From Candidatus Dormiibacter sp. (GTDB taxonomy: Bacteria; Chloroflexota; Dormibacteria; UBA8260): a DNA stretch of 64,000 nt. The stretch is from the NCBI GenBank assembly GCA_025450495.1, contig JANWHI010000087.1, forward strand, positions 1 to 64,000. Reading direction: 5' to 3'. The notes below the pieces were generated by a model. That model saw only the letters and a program-made list of their open reading frames with translations. It was not told the origin of the DNA and did no database searches. The position numbers were made by a program, and so were the translations under genes. This document shows, piece by piece, positions 7,638 to 15,840 of this stretch. The first letter of the stretch is position 1, and every line of letters starts with the position of its first letter.

Positions 7638-9121
7638 AGCGCGCTCGCCTCCAGCGCCACCGCGCTGGCGAGAGCGCGGCGGCGCAGCTTGCCCACCCCG
7701 TCGTCGCGTGGCATCGCCGCGATCCGCGTCACCGCTGTCGGTCGCATGAATGGCGGCAACCCCTCCGCCACGCGGCGGATCTCCGCCATCGGCAGGCGGT
7801 CGGCGACGATGAAGAGAACGAGGTCGTGGTCGATCAACGCCGCATCGCGCCGCCACACCGCCGCGTCACGCACCGCCTCGATGGCGGCGAAGCGCTGCTC
7901 GACGAAGGCGATCGGCACGTACTCGCCGCGCACGCGGATGGAGTCGGACGCCCGTTCGATGAACACGAGGTTGCCCAGCTCGTCGACGCGACCGAGGTCG
8001 CCGGTGTGGAACCAGCCGTCGGCGTGCAGCGGCTCCACCAGCCGCGCGCCGTGCCGGTAGCCGGAGAAGAGGACGCCGGGCAGCCGCCCGCGCACCAGGA
8101 TCTCACCGTGCTCGTCCACGGCCCACTCCACGTCGGCTCGAGCCCTGCCGCCGTAGCGGCTCATGCCCTCGGCAATCGACGCCGTCTCGCCCCTGCGCCA
8201 GGCCCACGTGTGGGTCAGCCCCGCCGCCTCCGTCGACCCGTAGCAGGACAGACCGAGCGGCACCACAAAGCGGGTGAGGAACTCCTCGTCGGCGTAGAAG
8301 ACAGCGCGCACCCGATGCCCGGCCGCGTCAGCCGCGCTGGTGGTTCGCTTGAGGATCTCGACGGGCGGAGCGTGCAGCACCAGCACGGTGGCCTCGGTTG
8401 CCCGCACCATCGGCCAGAACTCGCGGGCCGAGAAGCGTCGTGTGGTCAGCACATCCGCCTGCGCCGTCAGCGCCCCGATGACCCCGTAGCCGAGCGGGTT
8501 GATGTGGAACATCGGCAGCGGCGCGACGACGGTGTCGGCCGCCGACAGGCAGAGGGAGTCGGCGATGAACCGGCCGAGGCGGAGGAAATAGCTGTGCGTC
8601 TGGGCGCAGAACTTGGGCGTCCCGGTGGTGCCCGACGTGTGCATGTATCCGGCGATGTCGAGATGGGCGCGGCGCGTGCCCGTTGCCACACCGGCCAGAC
8701 CGGCGATGTCGATCACCACTTCGCCGGTGCGCAGCCGGCCCGCAGCCAACTCCGACGCGTCCAGGTGGAGAGCTGCGGCGACCGAGCGATCCACAGCTCG
8801 GCCCGACCAGACCACGCCATGTGGTTGCAGGTCGCTGAGCATGGTGCGCAGGAGATCTGCGGGATACGCCGGGTTGATGAGCGCCACCTCGGCGCCGAGC
8901 ATGTGCAGCGCCATCCAGGCCAGCAGGAAGTCCATCGAGGTGTCGCCGATGAGCGCCACCCTTGTCCCCGGCTGCAGCCCTGCCTGCTCGAGCGCAGCGG
9001 CCGCGCGCCCTGAGGTCTGCACCGCCCGCAGCAGTGGCCACGGATCGCCGGCCATGCCGAACCGCGCGTCGGGGCGCAGCAGCGACGCGGAGAGGAAGAG
9101 CTGGGCGAGGTTGTGGGTCAC
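7634..9121 (-). CDS. AMP-dependent acyl-CoA ligase, 495 aa
   Basis: ANL-superfamily adenylate-forming enzyme: P-loop-like 'MHTSGTTGTPK', aromatic/acid motif 'CYGSTEAAG', 'WFHTGDLGRVDELGNLVFIE' with the hinge region 'SDSIRVRGEYV', and the C-terminal lysine region 'DDGVGKLRRR'. It converts a carboxylic acid to its CoA thioester with ATP. The CaiC-like overall shape and the adjacent acyl-CoA dehydrogenase suggest a carnitine-like or short hydroxy-acid substrate, but that is unproven. The GTG start overlaps the upstream gene as GTGA; the long upstream open frame is a shadow of the dehydrogenase gene. Confidence 0.85.
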   Translation of the reverse strand: MTHNLAQLFLSASLLRPDARFGMAGDPWPLLRAVQTSGRAAAALEQAGLQPGTRVALIGDTSMDFLLAWMALHMLGAEVALINPAYPADLLRTMLSDLQPHGVVWSGRAVDRSVAAALHLDASELAAGRLRTGEVVIDIAGLAGVATGTRRAHLDIAGYMHTSGTTGTPKFCAQTHSYFLRLGRFIADSLCLSAADTVVAPLPMFHINPLGYGVIGALTAQADVLTTRRFSAREFWPMVRATEATVLVLHAPPVEILKRTTSAADAAGHRVRAVFYADEEFLTRFVVPLGLSCYGSTEAAGLTHTWAWRRGETASIAEGMSRYGGRARADVEWAVDEHGEILVRGRLPGVLFSGYRHGARLVEPLHADGWFHTGDLGRVDELGNLVFIERASDSIRVRGEYVPIAFVEQRFAAIEAVRDAAVWRRDAALIDHDLVLFIVADRLPMAEIRRVAEGLPPFMRPTAVTRIAAMPRDDGVGKLRRRALASAVALEASAL

Positions 9122-10257
9122 AGGCCGGCTGCGTCGGGATCGCGAATCACCCGCGCGGCCGCGTAATTGCGCAGCACCTCGAGTGAACCACCCGCAACGC
9201 GCAGCACCTTCATGTCGTGCAGCAGCTCGCCGAAGTCGGTGTCGGTGTACAGGCCGTGGGCTCCGACCAACGCGAAGGCCTGGTTGATGCAGCGCTCCGC
9301 CGCGTCGATGGCCAGCTTCTTGGCCAGCGTGGTCTCCAGCGCGTGATCGCCGCCGCCGTCGGCAAGCGTCGCGGCCCGGTCGCGCGCCAGCGCAGCCCCG
9401 TAGAGCTCGCCGTAGCAGTCGGCCACCGTCCACTGGATCCCCTGGAAATCCGTGACCACACCGCCGCCGACCTCGCGTTGCCGGGCATACGCGATCGCCT
9501 CTCCCAGAGCACGGCGCGACCAGCCGATCAGCTCAGATGCGTTGCCGAGTCGGCTGGTGTTGAAGGTGGAGAGGAAGGTGTCCATGCCGCCGCCGACGCG
9601 GCCGAGCACGGCGGACCCGGGGACGCGCACGTCGTCGAACCGCACGTCGGCGGTGGGGATCATGCGCAGCCCGATCGGGTCGGTCTGTTGCGTTGCGACG
9701 CCGGGGGTCTCGCGGTCGACCAGGAACGCGGTCAGGCCCTCCTCTGCCATGGCATAGACGATGGTCACGTCGCACTGGTGGCCGAGGTTGACGTGGCACT
9801 TGGTGCCGTTGATGACCCAATCTCCATTGGACCGCGCCGCGGTGGTGCGCATCAGCTTCAGCGACGAGCCGACACCGGGCTCGGAGATGCTCTCCGAGAA
9901 GATCGCCTCACCCCTGGCGATCGGCGCCAGCAGCCGGGCGCGTTGCTCGGGTGTTCCCCAGGCGATCAACCAGCACTGGCCCTGGATGGAGATCTGCGGC
10001 GACACCATGCGGTGGCGGCCGACCTCCTCCTCGATGAGGCAGTACTCGGCGACACCCCCGCCGGCGCCTCCGTCAGCCGCCGGCGTCAGCGGGCCGATCC
10101 AGCCGCGGCGGCCCATCTCCGCGTAGAGGTCGCGCGGGAACGTCGCCGCGCGCGCGGATGAGTCGAGCTCAGCGCGATGCTCCGCGGCGAACTCCGCGAT
10201 GGCGGCGGCGGTGCGCTGTGCCCAGCCATCCTCTTTGAAGGTCAGGCCGAAGTACAT
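9118..10257 (-). CDS. acyl-CoA dehydrogenase-family flavoprotein, 379 aa
   Basis: Three-domain ACAD: helical N-terminus, central beta domain with 'FSESISEPGVGSS' and 'GDWVINGTKCHVNLGHQCD', and a C-terminal helical bundle with 'AFALVGAHGLYTD'. FAD-dependent oxidation or reduction of an acyl-CoA, normally coupled to ETF. Where medium-chain enzymes carry the catalytic Glu in a YEGT motif, this protein reads 'VAGGSLEVL', so the base, if any, must lie elsewhere (as in isovaleryl-CoA dehydrogenase-type enzymes) or the reaction differs. Start at MYFGLTF, 10 nt after the upstream gene. Confidence 0.82.
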   Translation of the reverse strand: MYFGLTFKEDGWAQRTAAAIAEFAAEHRAELDSSARAATFPRDLYAEMGRRGWIGPLTPAADGGAGGGVAEYCLIEEEVGRHRMVSPQISIQGQCWLIAWGTPEQRARLLAPIARGEAIFSESISEPGVGSSLKLMRTTAARSNGDWVINGTKCHVNLGHQCDVTIVYAMAEEGLTAFLVDRETPGVATQQTDPIGLRMIPTADVRFDDVRVPGSAVLGRVGGGMDTFLSTFNTSRLGNASELIGWSRRALGEAIAYARQREVGGGVVTDFQGIQWTVADCYGELYGAALARDRAATLADGGGDHALETTLAKKLAIDAAERCINQAFALVGAHGLYTDTDFGELLHDMKVLRVAGGSLEVLRNYAAARVIRDPDAAGL

Positions 10258-10267
10258 GTGGGCGCTC

Positions 10268-10675
10268 TCACGGTGCGCTGAACGCTGCCGCCGCGGCCTC
10301 GGCTGCGATGTGATCCTGGTCGGGGTGGCCGCCGCTGGCACCAACCGCGCCGACAACCTCTCCGTCACGGAAGAGCGGCACCGCGCCCTTGCCGACGATG
10401 AAGTCGCCGAGCCCGATCACGCTCTGTGCGAAGAAGGGCCGCTGCGCCCAGGCCTGCTCCCGATCCGCGGTCGGCTTGCAGAACGCGGCGGACGTGCGTG
10501 CCTTGCGCCATGCCACCTCGGAGACGATCCACATGGCGTCATCGTCGCGCTCGAAAGCCACGATCTGGCCGGCATAGTCCACCACCGCGATGCCCATCCC
10601 GACCCCCTGCTCGCGTCCGGACTCCAGTCCCGCACGCACCACCGCGCGTGCTTCCTCCAGGGTGATCTTGCTCAT
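10268..10675 (-). CDS. GlcG/HbpS family (DUF336) protein, 135 aa
   Basis: Compact Roadblock-like alpha/beta protein with the family blocks 'GIAVVDYAGQIVAFERDDDA', 'KARTSAAFCKPT', 'GKGAVPLFRDGEVVGAVGAS' and the terminal 'DHIAAEAAAAAF'. Characterised relatives include HbpS (haem binding) and GlcG, encoded in glycolate operons; many others are uncharacterised members of catabolic operons. The ATG six bases after GGAGG is preferred to a TTG two codons upstream. First gene of the six-gene operon, divergent from the GntR gene. Confidence 0.75.
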   Translation of the reverse strand: MSKITLEEARAVVRAGLESGREQGVGMGIAVVDYAGQIVAFERDDDAMWIVSEVAWRKARTSAAFCKPTADREQAWAQRPFFAQSVIGLGDFIVGKGAVPLFRDGEVVGAVGASGGHPDQDHIAAEAAAAAFSAP

Positions 10676-10740
10676 CGTCAACCTCCCGACTGCGCTGTTG
10701 CTGAATGGAAAACGCGGTGCCGTACACGGTCAACGCGCTG

Positions 10741-10746
10741 TATGGT
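10741..10746 (+). promoter_or_regulatory. candidate -10 box TATGGT for a leaderless GntR gene
   Basis: TANNNT box 6 nt before the ATG at 10753. The ATG has no Shine-Dalgarno sequence, consistent with a leaderless transcript. Confidence 0.35.
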
Positions 10747-10749
10747 GTT

Positions 10750-10764
10750 GGGATGGTGTATCCC
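10750..10764. promoter_or_regulatory. candidate regulator operator GGGAT-N5-ATCCC
   Basis: Perfect 5-bp arms flank GGTGT and the site overlaps the start codon of the GntR gene, as expected for autorepression. The segment 10751-10760 (GGATGGTGTA) recurs exactly at 18555-18564, in the other divergent catabolic control region. Assignment to the GntR protein is inference. Confidence 0.35.
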
Positions 10765-11418
10765 GCACAGCCCGCGGCCTCGGTGATCGCCACCTCCAGC
10801 AGCTCCCACCGGCCGCTGCGCGAGCTCGTCGCCGAAGACATCCGCAGCCTGATCCTGTCGCAGCAGCTGCCGCCCGGTACGCGCCTCATCGAGGCGGATC
10901 TGGCGGTGCAGTTCGGCGTCTCGAGGATTCCCGTGCGTGAAGCGATCCGCCTGCTCGAGGCAACCGGGCTCGTCGAGGTGGTGCCGCGCAAGGGCGCGCA
11001 CGTCACCGTCGTCGACGGCGCCGACATCAAGCACATCCAGGAGTTGCGCATCGCCATCGAGGGTTTCATCGCCGAGGTGGCGGCGCTGCGGCACACACCG
11101 TGGGACATCGAGCAGCTCACGCTCGCCGTCGACACCGGGCTGGCGGCGTCCGAGTCCGGTGACGCCGTGGGCGCCGCGGTCTATCACCGCGACTTTCATC
11201 TCGCCATGGAGCACGCCGCCAAGAACCCCTACCTGGCGCTGGTGGTCAATCCGCTGCGGCAGCGCACCGAGATGGTGTTCTCGGTGCTGCTCGAACGCCA
11301 GGGAAGCGTGGCCTGGGAGCAGCACCGGCGGCTTCGTGACGCCATCGCCGCCGGCGATCCCATGCTGGCGCGTCGCGAGATGGAGAGCCACATCAAGGAC
11401 GCGATGTCGCACTGGTGA
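10753..11418 (+). CDS. GntR family, FadR/FCD-type transcriptional regulator, 221 aa
   Basis: N-terminal winged helix (about residues 20-85): 'LRELVAEDIRSLILSQQLPP', 'IEADLAVQFGVSRIPVREAI' and 'ATGLVEVVPRKGAHVTVV'. C-terminal all-helical FCD effector domain with the metal/ligand-site pattern 'RIAIEGFIAEVAA', 'YHRDFHLAMEHAAKNPYL' and a late 'WEQHRRLRDAIAAGD' His block. Such proteins usually repress a neighbouring catabolic operon and release DNA on binding a carboxylate. It is divergent from the 10675-4571 operon, which is its likely target. Start set at the ATG after the TATGGT box; an ATG at 10705 lacks a ribosome site. Confidence 0.85.
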   Translation: MVYPAQPAASVIATSSSSHRPLRELVAEDIRSLILSQQLPPGTRLIEADLAVQFGVSRIPVREAIRLLEATGLVEVVPRKGAHVTVVDGADIKHIQELRIAIEGFIAEVAALRHTPWDIEQLTLAVDTGLAASESGDAVGAAVYHRDFHLAMEHAAKNPYLALVVNPLRQRTEMVFSVLLERQGSVAWEQHRRLRDAIAAGDPMLARREMESHIKDAMSHW

Positions 11419-11449
11419 GCCTGACCTCGGGGAGCAGGCGCCGCGCCGC

Positions 11450-12886
11450 CTAGGGGGTCTGGGCATCGACAGCCTCGGTCGTGATCATGGCGGGCCGCTC
11501 GTCACGTCCCGGTAGGAAGGCGGCCGCCAGCCCGAGCAGGGCGACGACCGACGCGCCGGCGAAGATCAGTGGAAACGGGCCATCCCCGCTGACCACGCCG
11601 GCAACCCACGCCGCTCCGAGCGCGGAGCCCGTGAACCTGAGCAGGTTGTACAGGCCAAGCCCGGCTCCAACCCGTCCCGCCGCGGAGCGCGTGGCTCCGG
11701 TTGCGGCCGACGTCTGCACCAGTGCCACGCCGATGCCGGCGACACCGAGGGCGATGACCAGGACGGCGCCCGTGGCGGTTGGCGATGCAAGAACCAGGGC
11801 CAGGGCGAGCTGCGTGGCCACCAGCACAGCGAGCCCGGTCCGCAGCGTGACGCGGCCGCCCCAGCGCTCGGTGCTGATCCCGGCGAGCGGGGCAAGAAGC
11901 GTCATCAGCGCGGGCAGCGCGAGCAACAGCAGGCCGGCCTTGCCGACCCCGACGCCGGCGACGCGGGTCAGGTACAGCGGGATGCCGAGCAGCATGGAGC
12001 CGAGGCAGAACATCTGCGTGGCCACCGCCAGGGAGCTGCGCAGGTAGGCACGCTCGACGAGCAGCGACGGCGGCACAAACGGCACCGCGGCGCGATGGAT
12101 GGCGCGCCAGAAGAGCACCAGCAGAACCGCGCCGAGCCCGAACGACACAAGCACTGGGGCCGAACCCACGCCGCTGATGGGCACCCCTGCCGCGGCGACG
12201 AGCAGCAGCGCAGCGCCGGCGGTCAGCGCCGCAGCGCCACGCCACTCCAGGCCCACCCGGCGCGCGCGGTCCGAAGGCACGAAGCGCAGGGTGGTCAGCA
12301 GCGCGACGACAGCGATCGCCACTGTTGGCGCAAAGATCCAGCGCCAGCCGGCGAATCCGGCGATCAATCCGCCCGCCGGTGGGCCGACCGCCTGGCCAAG
12401 TCCGTTGGCTCCCGCCCAAAGCCCCACCGCGCGGCCGCGGCGCTCGACTCCGATCAACCCGGTGATGATGCCGAGCACAGCGGGAAGAATGGCTGCGCTG
12501 GTGGCTCCCTGGACGACGCGGAACAGCACCAGCGTGGCCAGGTTGGGGGCGAAGGCAGCGCCCAGGGCGCCGACCCCGACGCCGACCACGGAGAGGCAGA
12601 AGACACGTCGCCGCCCGATGCGATCGCCGGCCCAGCCGGCCAGCGGCATCAGCGCCGCGGCGGTGATGCTGAACCCGATGACCACCAGCGCTCCCTCGCC
12701 CACCCCCACGCCGAGGTCGCGAGCGATCGCGTTGAGAGGCACGGTGACGATGTTGTTGTTGACCGTCCCCATGAAGGTGCCCAGCAGGAGCGGCGCGATC
12801 ACGTACCAGGCTGCACCACCGTGCGCAGACGGCGCTGCGCTGCCGGCCGCGCGCATGGCGGCACCGTCCGCCCGCATGGCGATCAC
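11450..12886 (-). CDS. MFS multidrug-type transporter (DHA2, EmrB/QacA-like), 478 aa
   Basis: About 14 membrane segments, starting 'WYVIAPLLLGTFMGTVNNNI', with motif A 'GWAGDRIGRRRVFCLS', motif C-like 'GLGQAVGPPAGGLIAG' and 'WRWIFAPTVAI', typical of the 14-helix DHA2 antiporters. Proton-driven export of organic compounds is the family norm. The GTG start overlaps the stop of the upstream ABC ATPase gene as GTGA, so it is co-transcribed with the peptide-type importer; it could export a product or analogue of the imported compound (inference). Its 3' end is 31 nt from the convergent GntR gene. Confidence 0.8.
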   Translation of the reverse strand: MIAMRADGAAMRAAGSAAPSAHGGAAWYVIAPLLLGTFMGTVNNNIVTVPLNAIARDLGVGVGEGALVVIGFSITAAALMPLAGWAGDRIGRRRVFCLSVVGVGVGALGAAFAPNLATLVLFRVVQGATSAAILPAVLGIITGLIGVERRGRAVGLWAGANGLGQAVGPPAGGLIAGFAGWRWIFAPTVAIAVVALLTTLRFVPSDRARRVGLEWRGAAALTAGAALLLVAAAGVPISGVGSAPVLVSFGLGAVLLVLFWRAIHRAAVPFVPPSLLVERAYLRSSLAVATQMFCLGSMLLGIPLYLTRVAGVGVGKAGLLLLALPALMTLLAPLAGISTERWGGRVTLRTGLAVLVATQLALALVLASPTATGAVLVIALGVAGIGVALVQTSAATGATRSAAGRVGAGLGLYNLLRFTGSALGAAWVAGVVSGDGPFPLIFAGASVVALLGLAAAFLPGRDERPAMITTEAVDAQTP

Positions 12887-13896
12887 GCCGAGCCGGTCGA
12901 GGCAGTCGCCAGCGCCTCCCGCTGTTCGTCCTCGACGAGCAGGCAGGCCGCGCGGTGTCCCGGATCGACGACGACGTAGGGCGGGTCGATCAGCGCGCAC
13001 CTGTCGATGGCGACCGGACAGCGTGTGTGGAAGCGACAGCCCGACGGTGGCGCGAGCGGCGACGGCATCTCGCCGGGGAGCAGCTGGGCGACACGCTGCC
13101 GCTCGAGGTCGGGATCGGCGATGGGCACCGCAGAGAGCAGCGCCCGCGTGTACGGATGCCGCGGCGACGTGAAGATGGAGTCGCAGTCGCCCTCTTCGAC
13201 GATGCGGCCGAGGTACATGATCGCCACCCGGTCGCAGACGTAGCGCACCACGCTGAGGTCGTGCGAGATGAAGAGATAGGTGAGATGGAACTCGTCCTGG
13301 AGGTCCTTCAGCAGGTTGAGCAGCTGGGCACGGATCGACACATCGAGCGCCGACACGGGTTCGTCGGCGACGATGAGGTCGGGCTTGGCGGCAACGGCGC
13401 GCGCGACGCCAACCCGCTGTCGTTGGCCACCGGAGAACTCGTGCGGGTAGCGCAGCGCGCTGTCCCGATCCAGCCCGACACGGGCCAGCAGGCGCGCCGC
13501 CGCCTGCCAGGCGTCGTGCTTGTTCATGCCCTCGTGGAGTGCGAAGGGCTCGGCGACGATGTCGCCGAGTCGCATGCGTGGGTTGAGTGACGCGTAGGGG
13601 TCCTGGAAGATCATCTGCACGCGGCGCCGGGTGCGCCGCATCGCCTCACTGGAGAGCGAGGCGAGGTCGATGCCTTCGAAGAGGATCCGTCCCTCGGTCG
13701 GATCCTCGAGCCGGACGATGCTGCGCGCCACCGTGGACTTGCCCGACCCGCTCTCGCCGACCAGCCCGAGCGAGCTGCCGCGCGCGATCGCGAGATCGAC
13801 GCCGTCGACTGCCTTGACCGTGCCGTGCCGGCCGTGCGCGGTGAAGTACGTCTTCAACCCCTCGACCGACAGGAGGATCTCAGCGGAGGGGTTCAT
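12883..13896 (-). CDS. dipeptide/oligopeptide ABC transporter ATPase (DppF/OppF type), 337 aa
   Basis: Walker A GESGSGKS at about residues 47-54, Q-loop 'FQDPYASLNPRMRLGDI', signature 'EFSGGQRQRVGVARAV', Walker B 'DLIVADEPVSALDV', and H-loop 'LFISHDLSVVRY'. The C-terminal oligopeptide-transporter extension carries the cysteine block 'GCRFHTRCPVAIDRC'. It energises uptake with the DppD-type ATPase. The ATG overlaps the end of the upstream ATPase gene by 17 nt; alternative upstream ATGs add only shadow sequence. Confidence 0.9.
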   Translation of the reverse strand: MNPSAEILLSVEGLKTYFTAHGRHGTVKAVDGVDLAIARGSSLGLVGESGSGKSTVARSIVRLEDPTEGRILFEGIDLASLSSEAMRRTRRRVQMIFQDPYASLNPRMRLGDIVAEPFALHEGMNKHDAWQAAARLLARVGLDRDSALRYPHEFSGGQRQRVGVARAVAAKPDLIVADEPVSALDVSIRAQLLNLLKDLQDEFHLTYLFISHDLSVVRYVCDRVAIMYLGRIVEEGDCDSIFTSPRHPYTRALLSAVPIADPDLERQRVAQLLPGEMPSPLAPPSGCRFHTRCPVAIDRCALIDPPYVVVDPGHRAACLLVEDEQREALATASTGSA

Positions 13897-14917
13897 GGGC
13901 AGCCTCGGTTCGAAAGCACGCCGCGTCATGGCCGGGCGCACGCGGCGTCAGCGCCGGCACCGCCTCGCGGCAGCGCTCGACGGCGTAGGGGCAGCGGGGG
14001 TTGAACGGGCAGCAGGGCTCAGGGTCGATGAGCACCGGCGGCGAGCCGTCGATCACCGACAGCCTGCGGTTGCGGTCCTGGTCGAGGCGCACCACGGAGT
14101 CCAGCAGACCGGCGGTATACGGATGCTCCGGACCGTGGAAGAGGTCGTGGGCTGGGGCGGACTCGACCAGCCGGCCGCCGTACATCACGAAGACACGGTC
14201 ACAGAGGCCGGCGATGACGCCGAGGTCGTGGGTGACCAGGATGATCGCCATCCCGGTCCGCTGGTTGATGTCCTTGAGCAGGCGAAGGATCTGCGCCTGG
14301 ATGGTGACGTCGAGAGCGGTCGTGGGCTCGTCGGCGATGAGCAGGCCCGGGTCATTCGACAGGGCCATGGCGATGAGCACGCGCTGGCGCATCCCACCGG
14401 AGAGCTCGTGCGGGTACTGGCTCAGACGGGTGGCGACGTCAGGGATGCCCACCTGCTCGAGCAGGGAGGCAGACCGCTCCAGGGCCTCAGCGCGGGGGAT
14501 GCGCTGGTGCGCACGCAGCGCGCCGACCATCTGCGAGCCGACGGTGAACACCGGATCCAGCGACGTCATCGGATCCTGGAACACCATCGCAATCCGGCCG
14601 CCGCGGAGCTGGCGCAGCTGCTCACCGCGCAGCTTCATCACGTCACGACCCTCGAACACGACGCGACCAGTGGTGCGCGCGGTCGCCGGCAGCAGGCGGA
14701 GCAGAGACAGGGAGGTCACCGTCTTTCCCGAGCCGCTCTCGCCGACCAGGCCGACGATCTCGCCGGGCGCGACGGAGAAGGTGACGTCCTGCACCGCATG
14801 GACCCGGCCGGCGCGAGTTTCGAACGAGGTCGAGAGGCCGCTGACGTCGAGGATCGTCTCGGCCGCGGCTCGCGCAGGTGTGGGCTCGGGCGAGAGAGCC
14901 GGTGCCGCGGCGGTCAT
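13880..14917 (-). CDS. dipeptide/oligopeptide ABC transporter ATPase (DppD/OppD type), 345 aa
   Basis: Walker A GESGSGKT at residues 59-66, Q-loop 'FQDPMTSLDPVFTVGSQ', signature 'ELSGGMRQRVLIAMALSNDP', Walker B 'LLIADEPTTALDV' and switch His in 'ILVTHDLGV'. The C-terminal Cys-rich segment 'CCPFNPRCPYAVERC' is the oligopeptide-ATPase extension, in some homologues an Fe-S site. The ATG overlaps the stop of the permease gene as ATGA. Forms a heterodimer with the adjacent DppF-type subunit beneath the two permeases. Confidence 0.9.
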   Translation of the reverse strand: MTAAAPALSPEPTPARAAAETILDVSGLSTSFETRAGRVHAVQDVTFSVAPGEIVGLVGESGSGKTVTSLSLLRLLPATARTTGRVVFEGRDVMKLRGEQLRQLRGGRIAMVFQDPMTSLDPVFTVGSQMVGALRAHQRIPRAEALERSASLLEQVGIPDVATRLSQYPHELSGGMRQRVLIAMALSNDPGLLIADEPTTALDVTIQAQILRLLKDINQRTGMAIILVTHDLGVIAGLCDRVFVMYGGRLVESAPAHDLFHGPEHPYTAGLLDSVVRLDQDRNRRLSVIDGSPPVLIDPEPCCPFNPRCPYAVERCREAVPALTPRAPGHDAACFRTEAAHEPLR

Positions 14918-15840
14918 CGCGAACCGGCGCGCTGAAGCGGGTCGGCGACGACCCGCAGCCAGCTCGCCACCACGTTGGCGCTCAGCACGGTCAGGGTCAG
15001 GGCCAGGCCGGGGAAGGTGATCAGCCACCACGCCACTGTGAGGTAGTCCTCGCCGTTGTTGAGCATCAGGCCCCAGCTCACCGTCGGTGCCTGCACACCG
15101 AGGCCGAGAAAGCTGATCGTCGACTCGGCGAGCACCACGCGGGCGAACTCGAGCGTCGCCAGGGTGATCAGCGGCGAGAGGATGTTGGGCAGCGCATGGC
15201 CGATCATGACCCGTCGTGAGGTGTTGCCGGTAACGCGGGCGGCCTCGATGAACGTGGTGTGCTTGAGCGTCATCACCATGCCGCGGGTGAGGCGGCAATA
15301 GACGAGCCAGCCGTCGATGCACAGCGCGATGATCACGGAGGTGGCGCTGGCGCCGAGCACAAGCACCACAGCCAGCGAGATCAGCAGCGCAGGGAAGCTG
15401 AACTGGATGTCGACGATGCGCATCAACAGCGTGTCGACCCAGCCGCCGAGGTAACCCGCCAGCAGCCCGGTGGTCGTTCCCAGCACGACGCTGAACGCCA
15501 CCACGGCCAGCCCGATGGTCACCGACGTGCGCGCGCCCCAGATGATCCGCGACAGGATGTCGCGGCCGAGCTCGTCAGTGCCAAGGAGATAGGTGGTGCT
15601 TCCCCCGGCCGACCACGCCGGGGGCGTCAGGCGATCGATGATGTGCAGCTCGTTGGGATCGTGCGGCGCCACCCACGGCGCGAAGATCGCCGCCACCGCG
15701 AGCAGGAGCAGGAACAGCGACGCAACCATGGCGAACCGGTTGCCGGCCAGGCCCCGCAGCATGCCCCGCATCGAGGGCAGGCGCCGGAACGACGGACGCT
15801 CAGGGAACGACGGGATCTCCAGAGGTGTGGTGACCGCCAT
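14914..15840 (-). CDS. dipeptide/oligopeptide ABC transporter permease (DppC/OppC type), 308 aa
   Basis: The N-terminal helix 'FAMVASLFLLLLAVAAIFAP' is followed by the OppC-type periplasmic segment 'LLGTDELGRDILSRIIWGAR', then the BPD_transp_1 core and the EAA loop 'FIEAARVTGNTSRRVMIGH' and 'LPNILSPLIT' that docks to the ATPases. The final block 'WGLMLNNGEDYLTVAWW' is typical of DppC. Starts at the ATG sharing one base with the preceding stop (TGATG). Confidence 0.9.
   Translation of the reverse strand: MAVTTPLEIPSFPERPSFRRLPSMRGMLRGLAGNRFAMVASLFLLLLAVAAIFAPWVAPHDPNELHIIDRLTPPAWSAGGSTTYLLGTDELGRDILSRIIWGARTSVTIGLAVVAFSVVLGTTTGLLAGYLGGWVDTLLMRIVDIQFSFPALLISLAVVLVLGASATSVIIALCIDGWLVYCRLTRGMVMTLKHTTFIEAARVTGNTSRRVMIGHALPNILSPLITLATLEFARVVLAESTISFLGLGVQAPTVSWGLMLNNGEDYLTVAWWLITFPGLALTLTVLSANVVASWLRVVADPLQRAGSR

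Noticed and set aside
7562..9013. Long plus-strand open frame opposite the acyl-CoA ligase
   Set aside because: The minus strand carries clear ANL motifs; this frame has none.
11419..11449. Possible terminator hairpin (AGGCG/CGCCT) between convergent genes
   Set aside because: Only 5-bp arms and no U tract.
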